A DNA stretch of 5,742 nt from Bacteroidaceae bacterium (GCA_024695315.1 JAILIJ010000307.1:1-5742), one strand, 5' to 3'. Positions 1 to 5,649 are shown, counted from the stretch's first letter. Numbers and translations are program-made. Notes: generated by a model from the letters alone, not told the origin.

Positions 1-1
1 T

Positions 2-1639
2 AATATGTTAAAATATTGCTCCGATGTGACAGAAGATACCTGTGAGGCAACTGACATTAAGTCTTATGCAAAAACATCTGCAAGAAAAGTGTTAACAAAG
101 ACGGATATTGCTCCATTTATGACATCGCATTGGAATCAAAATTCTCCATATAGTGATAGCTGCCCAAAGTATGCAAGTGGTACGGCAACAAAGCCAGGAT
201 GTATTGCTATTGCAGCTGGTCAGGTTCTATATTATTGGAGAAAGCAGATTTCTCCTATTTTGCTTTCCTCAACTCCAGAGTATCTTAATAAGAATACTTC
301 CAGTCAGACTAGCGTTGTGGAGAAAGGTACAGATCTCAAACTGGACTTATTGAAGGATTGTTATGATGGAACTGAAACTGAAGAAAGCAGACAGGCCGTT
401 GCCGATTTTGTTTATACTGTTGCTGCTGCTAATAGAATGTCATTCCGTAAAAAAAATAGTTTAGGAAAGTTTGAGCGAGTCCCTTATACATTATCTGCTT
501 TTTTCGGAATGAAAGGTGGAAAAATATATGCCAGAAACGACTATTCTCAGTCGGATTGGACAGAACTAATTTATAATGAATTGAAGGCTGGGCGACCTGT
601 TATGTATGGCGGTGATGATTCTAATAATTTAGGTCATGCTGTTGTTATCCATGGATTCCGAGCATCGGATGAACTTTTTTATTTCAATTTTGGATGGGAA
701 AGTAGCTATGATGGATATTATACAACATCATTATCTGATGGTATGAATGGCTATAATAATAATCAAATGGCCTTAATAGGTGTGCAGCCATACAATATGA
801 ACGTATCTTTGGTCGCTCCTGATGATATATATACAGGCACTACACCTACTTTTGAGGTTACGGTAGAAAATAACTCATCTGAGGATTTTAAGGGCATCTA
901 TTTGTTTGTTTCCACGTCAGATAATACACCAAGTTACTTGAAGAATGCATCAAGTTCAGATACAAAGACTGTGGTTAAACCGGGGCAGTCTCATACGTAT
1001 TCTTTGACAGGAGAGATATCATCTACAGGAACCTGGTATATTATTGTTACCGATGGAAATCTTAATTCATTAGCAAGACTTGAGGTTACGGCAGCTTCTC
1101 TACCATACACTTTGACATTTAATGGATTTTCAATTGATGGAACATCCAATTATGAAGAGCATGATGGTAATCGATATTCGGTCATAGATGGGACAAGTAG
1201 TATGTCTATGTCTATAAATGTAGGAAATAGCGACACTAAGCAGTTTAACAGTTATGTATTTTACACTTTATATTCAAGTATAGATGGGGGACATACTTGG
1301 GATGAAGGAACTACCAATACTATTTCTGGAGTAAAGTTGAGTGCTGGCGAAAGTAAAGATTTCGCTTTTACCATATATCGTTTGAAGTCCGATGTATTGT
1401 ATAAAGCTGTTATTATGGAGAAATATTTGTCAACATCTTTCAGCTATCAGCTAACATGTCAAAATGGAGTAGATTCTACAGTCTATTTTGTGTTGCGTGA
1501 TCCTATGTCGATACCAGCTGTTAGTACCATTTCAGAGTCCCATAAAAAGGATATATATACTATATATGGAACAAAGATCTCTGAGATAAAGAGCCCTGGA
1601 ATATATGTAATTGGAGGAAAGGCTGTATTGGTACAGTAA
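2..1639 (+). CDS. C10 family (streptopain-like) cysteine peptidase, 5'-truncated by the window edge
   Basis: This is the 3' part of a secreted papain-fold cysteine protease of MEROPS family C10 (SpeB/streptopain type). Numbering from the ATG at 5, the segment WNQNSPYSDSCP (43-54) carries the likely oxyanion Gln45, GCIAIAAGQVLYYW (65-78) carries catalytic Cys66, GHAVVIHGF (210-218) carries catalytic His211, and YFNFGW (226-231) carries Asn228. C10 enzymes usually have GCVATA and NWGW, so I69 and F229 are mild deviations, but the active site looks intact. Residues about 263-362 and 366-498 look like two beta-rich Ig-like domains. The tail at 515-544 (GIYVIGGKAVLV) resembles the short C-terminal motif common on exported Bacteroidales proteins. 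The frame stays open to the left edge, and about 125 residues of signal peptide and inhibitory prodomain expected from SpeB are missing, so the ATG at 5 is probably internal. The family call is firm; substrate and export route are inferred. Confidence 0.88.
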   Translation, partial: NMLKYCSDVTEDTCEATDIKSYAKTSARKVLTKTDIAPFMTSHWNQNSPYSDSCPKYASGTATKPGCIAIAAGQVLYYWRKQISPILLSSTPEYLNKNTSSQTSVVEKGTDLKLDLLKDCYDGTETEESRQAVADFVYTVAAANRMSFRKKNSLGKFERVPYTLSAFFGMKGGKIYARNDYSQSDWTELIYNELKAGRPVMYGGDDSNNLGHAVVIHGFRASDELFYFNFGWESSYDGYYTTSLSDGMNGYNNNQMALIGVQPYNMNVSLVAPDDIYTGTTPTFEVTVENNSSEDFKGIYLFVSTSDNTPSYLKNASSSDTKTVVKPGQSHTYSLTGEISSTGTWYIIVTDGNLNSLARLEVTAASLPYTLTFNGFSIDGTSNYEEHDGNRYSVIDGTSSMSMSINVGNSDTKQFNSYVFYTLYSSIDGGHTWDEGTTNTISGVKLSAGESKDFAFTIYRLKSDVLYKAVIMEKYLSTSFSYQLTCQNGVDSTVYFVLRDPMSIPAVSTISESHKKDIYTIYGTKISEIKSPGIYVIGGKAVLVQ

Positions 1640-1669
1640 AAAGTGAGTTTGAATTTTAGACTATATACA

Positions 1670-1703
1670 AATCTTGTTTGTCTTTATGGCATATAACAAG
1701 ATT
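1670..1703 (+). repeat. 9-bp perfect inverted repeat in the peptidase-helicase gap
   Basis: AATCTTGTT at 1670-1678 is the exact reverse complement of AACAAGATT at 1695-1703, with a 16-nt loop. It sits between the peptidase stop (1639) and the preferred helicase start (1722). There is no T-run after the stem, so it is a poor intrinsic terminator. It could fold in the helicase 5' leader or in a readthrough transcript. In such AT-rich DNA a chance origin is possible. Confidence 0.35.
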
Positions 1704-1721
1704 AATAACAAAAGGAAAAAT

Positions 1722-3086
1722 ATGGATAAATTTGATATATATAGCGCATTAGAAAAGTTAGGTATTTCTGAACTTAATGATATGCAGAAAGAGGCTATTT
1801 CTGTCTATCCTGAGGGCAAGGACATTGTTCTGTTGTCACCTACAGGTACAGGTAAGACATTAGCCTATCTTCTTCCGGTCTTATCAAGCATCAATCCTGA
1901 CGATGAGAGAGTACAGGCTGTTGTTATGGTCCCATCTCGAGAGCTCGCACTTCAGATAGATGGAGTGGTAAAACAGATGAAAAGTGCTATCCGATGTGTT
2001 AGTTGTTATGGCGGTCGTCCGGCAATGGAAGAGCATCGGACGATGATGGGTGTAAAGCCTCATATCGTAATTGCAACTCCAGGTCGATTGGTCGACCATC
2101 TTGAAAAGCGAAATATAGAACCGGATGGTCTGCGTACGCTTATTATTGATGAATTCGATAAATGTCTTGAATTTGGTTTCTTGGATGAGATGCGCCATGC
2201 CATAGACCTTATGCCGCTTATTAACCGTCGTTTTCTGCTTAGTGCAACGGAGTCGGACAAGATTCCGGCCTTTGTTTGGGTTGACGAGGTAGATGGCGCA
2301 TCTGCGAAGAAAAGATATTCTGCTAACACTATACGATTAGATTATCTAAGTGGTCGAGAAGAAGTGGCATCACGCATATCTTTGAATATTGTACACTCAC
2401 CAATCAAAGACAAACTTGAGACTCTTCTTTGCTTGCTCCGTGTGTTCGGTCAGCAGTCTACAATAGTATTCTTAAACTATCGAGAAGCTGTAGAGCGCAC
2501 ATATAAGTACCTAAAGGAAAATGGAGTAGGGTGTGAGATGTTTCATGGAGCCATGGATCAGGAGCATCGTGAAAAGTCGCTTTATAAGTTTAGTAATGGC
2601 ACCTCAAATGTACTCGTAAGTACAGATCTTAGTGCACGTGGTCTTGATATACCAGAAATAGACAATATTGTTCATTATCATCTTCCATTAAATGAGGATG
2701 CCTATATCCATCGTAATGGTCGTACTGCGCGTTGGGAAGCTGAGGGCCATTCATATATCATTTTGAATGAGGATGAATCCATTCCTGATTATATTGAAGA
2801 AGATGTCCCAGAGTTCTTTATACCAAAGAAATTACCGGAAGTGCAGCCTTCTGCATGGGCCACTATATATATAGGTAAAGGCAAAAAAGACAAATTATCG
2901 AAGATGGATGTCCTTGGTTTTATCTGTAAGATAGGCGGCTTGACACGTGATGATGTCGGACGTATAGATGTTAAAGATCATCAAAGCTTTGTGGCTGTGA
3001 AGCGTAGTATGATGAATAGTGCTTTGGCAAAGATGAAAGGACAAAAGATAAAAGGCATCAAGACTTTGTTTGTAGAAGCCAAATAG
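1722..3086 (+). CDS. dbpA: DEAD-box ATP-dependent RNA helicase, DbpA type
   Basis: This is an ATP-dependent RNA helicase of 454 aa, close to the length of E. coli DbpA, which acts in 50S subunit assembly by binding hairpin 92 of 23S rRNA. Numbered from the ATG at 1722: Q motif around Gln22, motif I SPTGTGKT (39-46), Ia PSRELA (71-76), Ib TPGR (119-122), motif II DEFD (143-146), III SAT (174-176), IV IVFLNYR (248-254), V STDLSARGLD (300-309), VI HRNGRTAR (330-337). Residues about 378-454 match the DbpA RNA-binding domain: IYIGKGKKDKL, then a VLGF..KIGGL segment, and a QKIKGIK end. The ATG at 1722 is preferred because it follows an A-rich leader and puts the Q motif at the usual distance; a TTG at 1674 and an ATG at 1686 are in frame but add only a basic stretch. 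Motif II reads DEFD rather than DEAD, and motif VI ends in Ala-Arg instead of Gly-Arg. The family is clear; the 23S target is inferred from the C-terminal domain. Confidence 0.93.
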   Translation: MDKFDIYSALEKLGISELNDMQKEAISVYPEGKDIVLLSPTGTGKTLAYLLPVLSSINPDDERVQAVVMVPSRELALQIDGVVKQMKSAIRCVSCYGGRPAMEEHRTMMGVKPHIVIATPGRLVDHLEKRNIEPDGLRTLIIDEFDKCLEFGFLDEMRHAIDLMPLINRRFLLSATESDKIPAFVWVDEVDGASAKKRYSANTIRLDYLSGREEVASRISLNIVHSPIKDKLETLLCLLRVFGQQSTIVFLNYREAVERTYKYLKENGVGCEMFHGAMDQEHREKSLYKFSNGTSNVLVSTDLSARGLDIPEIDNIVHYHLPLNEDAYIHRNGRTARWEAEGHSYIILNEDESIPDYIEEDVPEFFIPKKLPEVQPSAWATIYIGKGKKDKLSKMDVLGFICKIGGLTRDDVGRIDVKDHQSFVAVKRSMMNSALAKMKGQKIKGIKTLFVEAK

Positions 3087-3110
3087 TTTAATGTATTTGC
3101 TCTTAATGAG

Positions 3111-3171
3111 AAAAATGGCACCTTGCGTGATATGGGCTCCATGTAGTCTGTATACGTTAGGTGCTATTTTT
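3111..3171 (+). terminator. Intrinsic terminator downstream of the helicase, possibly bidirectional
   Basis: AAAAATGGCACCT at 3111-3123 pairs with AGGTGCTATTTTT at 3159-3171: 13 pairs with a single G-U wobble. The 35-nt loop contains a small inner hairpin (ATGG at 3132-3135 with CCAT at 3139-3142). The stem lies 24 bases after the helicase stop, has a GC-containing core, and ends in five Ts on the plus strand. The A-run on the left arm gives a T-run on the minus strand, so it could also stop leftward transcription from the intergenic region. Confidence 0.75.
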
Positions 3172-3197
3172 ATGCCCCATAGTAATAACTTCTTGTA

Positions 3198-3217
3198 TGT
3201 GATACTTTATTATCACA
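3198..3217. repeat. Small perfect inverted repeat TGTGATA-N6-TATCACA
   Basis: Seven pairs around a 6-nt spacer (3205-3210). It superficially resembles a CRP half-site pair, but TGTGA and TCACA are 10 nt apart rather than the usual 6-8, and no gene starts nearby. It could be a short hairpin or an operator; no function is assigned. Confidence 0.4.
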
Positions 3218-3233
3218 AAAAGGTTTTAAAAAC

Positions 3234-3327
3234 TTTTTGAGAAAAAATCCCCTTTTTCTAAAAAATGCTTATATTATTGTAGTTTTTAGGAATATACATA
3301 AGTGGATTTTTGAAAAAAATCCCCTTT
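3234..3327 (+). repeat. Two imperfect direct repeats of TTTTTGA(G)AAAAAATCCCCTTT
   Basis: Copy 1 begins at 3234 (TTTTTGAG, then AAAAAATCCCCTTT to about 3255). Copy 2 runs 3307-3327 (TTTTTGA, then AAAAAATCCCCTTT). They differ by one extra G and lie about 72 bases apart. Both are followed by further A/T runs. In copy 2 the preceding GGA makes an 8-bp hairpin. The C4 block inside long A/T runs makes this more than simple AT richness, but the origin is unknown. Confidence 0.5.
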
Positions 3328-3356
3328 AAAAACCAAAAATTCGTTTTATGTATATT
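3291..3356. repeat. 11-bp inverted repeat enclosing an 8-bp GAA-loop hairpin
   Basis: AATATACATAA at 3291-3301 is the exact reverse complement of TTATGTATATT at 3346-3356. Between them GGATTTTT (3304-3311) pairs perfectly with AAAAATCC (3315-3322) across the triloop GAA. The result is a nested stem-loop in DNA or RNA. No coding sequence, transposase or target duplication was seen that would make it a mobile element. Confidence 0.5.
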
Positions 3357-3468
3357 TTATGAGTATTTCGTACTGATATTATCTTGACATCTTAAAGAAG
3401 GGACTAAAAAACAAGTTTATAAATGAAATCCCTTGAGCTAGAAATCCTAACTTTTGACTACTTATCGT

Positions 3469-3508
3469 AAAAAACAAAAAAAGCACGTCAAAAAGAACGT
3501 ACTTTTCT
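3469..3508 (-). terminator. Intrinsic terminator of the minus-strand small transcript
   Basis: Read on the minus strand, AAAAGTACGT (3506-3497, the A at 3501 being T on that strand) pairs with ACGTGCTTTT (3488-3479), with one internal mismatch (3484 against 3501) and an 8-nt loop. The stem runs straight into seven Us, one G and six more Us (3482-3469). The plus-strand side has only TTTTC after the stem, so the polarity favours leftward transcription. Classic shape for a rho-independent terminator. Confidence 0.7.
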
Positions 3509-3530
3509 AACCCACCTCCTTCGGCAACGG

Positions 3531-3558
3531 TTCGTATTACCTTCGTAAATCGTTCGTA
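3531..3558. repeat. TTCGTA repeated three times with exact 11-base period
   Basis: TTCGTA occurs at 3531, 3542 and 3553 on the plus strand (UACGAA in the minus-strand transcript). The five bases between copies vary. Eleven bases is close to one helical turn, so the motif would face the same side of DNA; in RNA it would present three UACGAA segments, one of which is in the GAAG loop. Function unknown. Confidence 0.5.
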
Positions 3559-3620
3559 TCGATTACTAATTTCTTCTTATGATGAAAGTCAAATTTTTCA
3601 TTTGAAAAATCTCTCTCCAT
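3537..3620 (-). CDS. Possible 27-aa small protein inside the minus-strand transcript
   Basis: An ATG at 3620 opens 27 codons to a TAA at 3537. The peptide begins MERDFSNEKF, has a basic middle (HHKKK), and ends IDTNDLRR; it is charged, with no membrane segment or signal peptide. The start lies about 40 nt after the predicted transcription start. The same frame continues past the TAA for nine sense codons (YEPLPKEVG) to a TAG at 3507-3509, at the foot of the terminator stem. That fit suggests that an older frame of 36 or more codons ended there and has been shortened. No family was recognised. Chance is possible, since the frame is short and may merely overlie a structured RNA. Confidence 0.3.
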   Translation of the reverse strand: MERDFSNEKFDFHHKKKLVIDTNDLRR

Positions 3621-3665
3621 ATCAGGAGGAAATCGGACGTCACGCGCTGTCGTCGGATGAATAAG

Positions 3666-3696
3666 CAAATATAATGATTATGGCTAAAATTTGCAA
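3666..3696 (-). promoter_or_regulatory. Bacteroidetes-type promoter driving the minus-strand small transcript
   Basis: On the minus strand the -7 element TATATTTG (3673-3666) matches TAnnTTTG exactly, and a -33 TTG (3696-3694) lies upstream with a 20-nt spacer, the expected spacing for the primary sigma factor of Bacteroides and relatives. Transcription would start near 3658-3662 and run left toward the terminator at 3469-3508. It is the only site in the window with both elements at good spacing. Confidence 0.65.
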
Positions 3697-3811
3697 GTTC
3701 TTGACTTTTGAAAATGAAAGATTTAAGAAAGTTTAACTCTTAAAGTGTAAGCCCATGATAAGATAGTATAAGTTTACGGCCTCATATACGATTTTTAGCA
3801 TTTTTACACAT

Positions 3812-3841
3812 CATTTTATAATTGAGATATCATATAAAATG
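3812..3841. repeat. 9-bp perfect inverted repeat CATTTTATA / TATAAAATG
   Basis: Arms at 3812-3820 and 3833-3841 around a 12-nt loop, extendable by one wobble pair. There is no T-run on either side, so it does not look like a terminator. It could be an operator-like palindrome, though base composition makes AT-rich repeats cheap. Confidence 0.35.
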
Positions 3842-3930
3842 GCAATTCCCTAATTAAAGTTTTTGCGATGTTTACAATTCGTATAAACTCCCGTGTGCAT
3901 GATGAGAGATTGTATAGGTTTGATCCCATA

Positions 3931-3949
3931 TTACAAATGTCAAATGTAA
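3931..3949. repeat. Tandem CAAATGT heptamer within TTACA/TGTAA arms
   Basis: CAAATGT occurs twice head to tail (3934-3940 and 3941-3947), and the ends TTACA (3931-3935) and TGTAA (3945-3949) are inverted repeats. It lies 54 bases upstream of the GH43 -7 element, a reasonable position for a regulator binding site. No regulator is known to recognise it. Confidence 0.3.
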
Positions 3950-4002
3950 CCTAAAAGAAAATAAATGAAACAATACGTATTATGACTTTGCTATTTTACT
4001 TG

Positions 4003-4010
4003 TATATTTG
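4003..4010 (+). promoter_or_regulatory. -7 promoter element upstream of the GH43 gene
   Basis: TATATTTG at 4003-4010 matches the Bacteroidetes TAnnTTTG consensus. Transcription would start near 4015-4018, leaving an AU-rich leader of about 30 nt before the ATG at 4046. No TTG is found at the usual 19-21-base spacing (only TTA/TATG near 3980-3984), so the -33 part is weak, which would fit a promoter that needs an activator. The leader has no Shine-Dalgarno site, as is usual in this group. Confidence 0.6.
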
Positions 4011-4045
4011 CGCTAATTAATTCTAATAATAATCATAAAACATCC

Positions 4046-5647
4046 ATGAAAAGACTATTGTTTATATTACTATTATTAGTAATGTTGCCAAAGACTTATT
4101 CACAACAGATACAGGTAAAGAATCCATTCATATGGGCTGATGTTCCAGATCCGGATATTATCCGAGTGGATGACTACTATTATTTTGTATCAACTACAAT
4201 GCACCTTTTCCCTGGAGGGCCTATCATGAGAAGTACTGACCTCGTAAACTGGGAAACTGTGTCTTATTTGTTTGACGAAATAAGGGATACCCCTCGCTAC
4301 GACCTCAAGGATGGAACTGTTTACGGGCGTGGTCAATGGGCAACATCGCTCCGCTATCATAAGGGGAAATTCTATGCTCTTTTCGTGGCTAATGATGCCC
4401 CACACAAATCAATGGTGTTTACAACTACAGACCCAACTAAAGGATGGAAGTTGCATAGTCGTCTGCCAGCTTATCATGACTCATCACTCTTTTTTGATGA
4501 TGACGATAGGGTGTATGTGTTCTCAGGAAGTGGAGACATCTCCCTCCATGAGCTTACATCGGATTTGACGGAAGAAAAGAAAGATGGTATTCACAAGAAG
4601 TTGGAACTTAAGGGACGTCCTTCTGGACTTCATGAAGGAAGCCGAGTTATCAAGCACGATGGAATGTACTATCTTCTTTGTGTTTCTTGGCCAAATACAG
4701 GACGTCAGGAAGTATGCTATCGAAGCAAGAATATTGAGGGACCATACGAGTCAAAGATTATTCTCAAAAGCTCATACGGCGGATTCCCATACGTTGGTCA
4801 GGGTACAATCGTAGATGGTAAGCATGGCGAATGGTATGGAGTAATCTTCCAAGACCGTGGCGGAGTGGGCCGTGTGTTAACTCTTGAACCATGTACATGG
4901 ATTGACGGATGGCCTGTCCTGGGGGAACTCTCTGATGTGAATATTCCTATGGCAGCTGAAAATCATGAGTGGACTGGTAAGGTGCCAGAGGTCATGGCAC
5001 TTCCTGGTGAAAGTGAGTACCACAAGACACCTAATTATGCCAGAATCACGAAGGATTACCAGTGGAATCATAATTATATAAAGGAAAATATCACGACTCA
5101 GACGGGGTCTTTTTCTCGCCCTGGCGAATGGGTTAAGTTGAAGACATCAAGTCTGGCAAACAATATCTTCGACGCACGTAACACTATTACTTGGCGTACT
5201 TGGGGACCTACGTGTTCAGATACTATAATTATTGATGCGAGCAAGATGAAGGATGGTGATGCTACGGGACTTGCGGCGTTTAACGGTGACTGTGGGCGTT
5301 TATCTGTTCAGAAGGAAGGTGGCAAGGCTTTCCTCGTATTCTCTGAGGAAAGTGTGCATCTTACTCCAGATACAAAGGCAATTACGAGAGTCGACTATAA
5401 GGAAGTTGAACGTGTGAAGATTGCTACATCTAAGTTGAAAAAGATTTACATCACGATGAATGGCGATTTCAATCCAGGCCGTGATATAGCTACATTCTAT
5501 TATAGTCTTGACGGAAAGAAATGGTCGAAAATAGGTCCTGATTATAAGATGATTTTTGACTTCTCACGTATATTTATGGGTACTCGATATGCTGCATTTT
5601 ATTATTCTAAAAAGAATGTTGGTGGACTGGTAACCATCAAGTTATAA
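4046..5647 (+). CDS. Secreted GH43 glycosidase (beta-xylosidase / arabinofuranosidase type)
   Basis: This is a complete 533-aa exported glycoside hydrolase of family 43, predicted to release xylose or arabinose from plant hemicellulose oligosaccharides in the periplasm or outside. Residues 1-19 form a signal peptide (MKRLLFILLLLVMLP, cleavage likely after TYS); there is no lipobox Cys. The five-bladed propeller spans about 25-320 with the GH43 catalytic triad: general base Asp35 (VPDPD), pKa-modulating Asp145 (YHDSSLFF), and acid Glu197 (LHEGSR). Residues about 330-533 form a C-terminal beta-sandwich of the kind found on GH43 xylosidases (WNHN at 340-343, MKDGDATGLAAFNGD at 401-415). The ATG follows an A-rich leader and gives a textbook signal peptide. 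No SusC/SusD, regulator or second glycosidase is visible beside it, so it may be a stand-alone gene or the left edge of a cluster continuing to the right. Family and secretion are firm; xylosidase versus arabinofuranosidase specificity cannot be decided here. Confidence 0.92.
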   Translation: MKRLLFILLLLVMLPKTYSQQIQVKNPFIWADVPDPDIIRVDDYYYFVSTTMHLFPGGPIMRSTDLVNWETVSYLFDEIRDTPRYDLKDGTVYGRGQWATSLRYHKGKFYALFVANDAPHKSMVFTTTDPTKGWKLHSRLPAYHDSSLFFDDDDRVYVFSGSGDISLHELTSDLTEEKKDGIHKKLELKGRPSGLHEGSRVIKHDGMYYLLCVSWPNTGRQEVCYRSKNIEGPYESKIILKSSYGGFPYVGQGTIVDGKHGEWYGVIFQDRGGVGRVLTLEPCTWIDGWPVLGELSDVNIPMAAENHEWTGKVPEVMALPGESEYHKTPNYARITKDYQWNHNYIKENITTQTGSFSRPGEWVKLKTSSLANNIFDARNTITWRTWGPTCSDTIIIDASKMKDGDATGLAAFNGDCGRLSVQKEGGKAFLVFSEESVHLTPDTKAITRVDYKEVERVKIATSKLKKIYITMNGDFNPGRDIATFYYSLDGKKWSKIGPDYKMIFDFSRIFMGTRYAAFYYSKKNVGGLVTIKL

Positions 5648-5649
5648 GT

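Larger units (their letters stand above)
3172..3468. other. AT-rich intergenic stretch with nested repeats and no gene
   Basis: No plausible coding frame was found on either strand. The stretch holds a 7-bp inverted repeat TGTGATA-N6-TATCACA (3198-3217), two copies of an AAAAATCCCCTTT element, a CTAAAAA/TTTTTAG inverted repeat (3258-3264 and 3283-3289), and an 11-bp inverted repeat (3291-3301 and 3346-3356) that encloses a hairpin. A weaker relative of the CCCC element, GAAATCCCTTGA, occurs near 3425. No promoter element of the TAnnTTTG type was seen on either strand here. Confidence 0.6.
3476..3661 (-). ncRNA. Putative small transcript (structured sRNA or small-protein mRNA)
   Basis: The unit is defined by a minus-strand promoter (3666-3696) and a terminator (3469-3508), giving a transcript of about 185 nt with an estimated start near 3658-3662. 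Visible structure in the RNA: a 5' hairpin UCCGACG/CGUCCGA (3657-3651 with 3639-3633, one C-C mismatch, 11-nt loop); an AU hairpin (3610-3604 with 3599-3593); a short UUAC-GAAG-GUAA hairpin near 3536-3547; and a possible long-range pair of CCUCCU (3629-3624) with AGGAGG (3520-3515). It includes a possible 27-codon reading frame. The length is in the range of bacterial 6S RNA, but no 6S hallmark could be demonstrated by eye, and no RNA family is assigned. The boundaries are predictions. Confidence 0.5.
3697..4002. other. AT-rich intergenic stretch, no gene recognised
   Basis: About 300 bases upstream of the GH43 promoter. It holds a 9-bp inverted repeat (3812-3820 and 3833-3841), a tandem CAAATGT heptamer (3934-3947) flanked by TTACA/TGTAA, and an unsupported 28-codon frame at 3868-3954. 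No RNA gene, insertion sequence or terminator was seen. It could carry regulatory sites for the GH43 gene. Confidence 0.6.

Noticed and set aside
1674..1721. Upstream TTG (1674) or ATG (1686) as the helicase start
   Set aside because: The extra residues are not part of the helicase fold, the hairpin at 1670-1703 would cover them, and the ATG at 1722 has the A-rich leader typical of this group.
3198..3217. CRP-like palindrome TGTGATA...TATCACA
   Set aside because: The half-site spacing is 10 rather than 6-8, it is not upstream of a gene, and this lineage does not use enterobacterial-type CRP sites.
3469..3661. tRNA, 5S rRNA, SRP RNA or RNase P RNA in the GC-rich part of the gap
   Set aside because: No cloverleaf, no GTTC-type T loop at correct spacing, and none of the conserved blocks of 5S, SRP or RNase P RNA could be found on either strand.
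3868..3954. A plus-strand frame of 28 codons starting MFTIRINSRVHDE
   Set aside because: Its composition is fairly protein-like, but there is no promoter or known family. The TAGGTTTG at 3915-3922 lies inside the frame rather than upstream of it and lacks a -33 TTG. A frame this short is expected by chance.
3941..3973. A second minus-strand promoter candidate (TACATTTG at 3948-3941, TTG at 3973-3971)
   Set aside because: The spacer is 22 nt, longer than usual, and no transcript end, hairpin or reading frame follows it; the only frame downstream is 16 codons long.
3172..4045. CRISPR array or insertion sequence in the long intergenic gap
   Set aside because: Repeats are few, short and irregularly spaced, with no spacer-like units, no transposase frame and no matching terminal repeats with target duplications.
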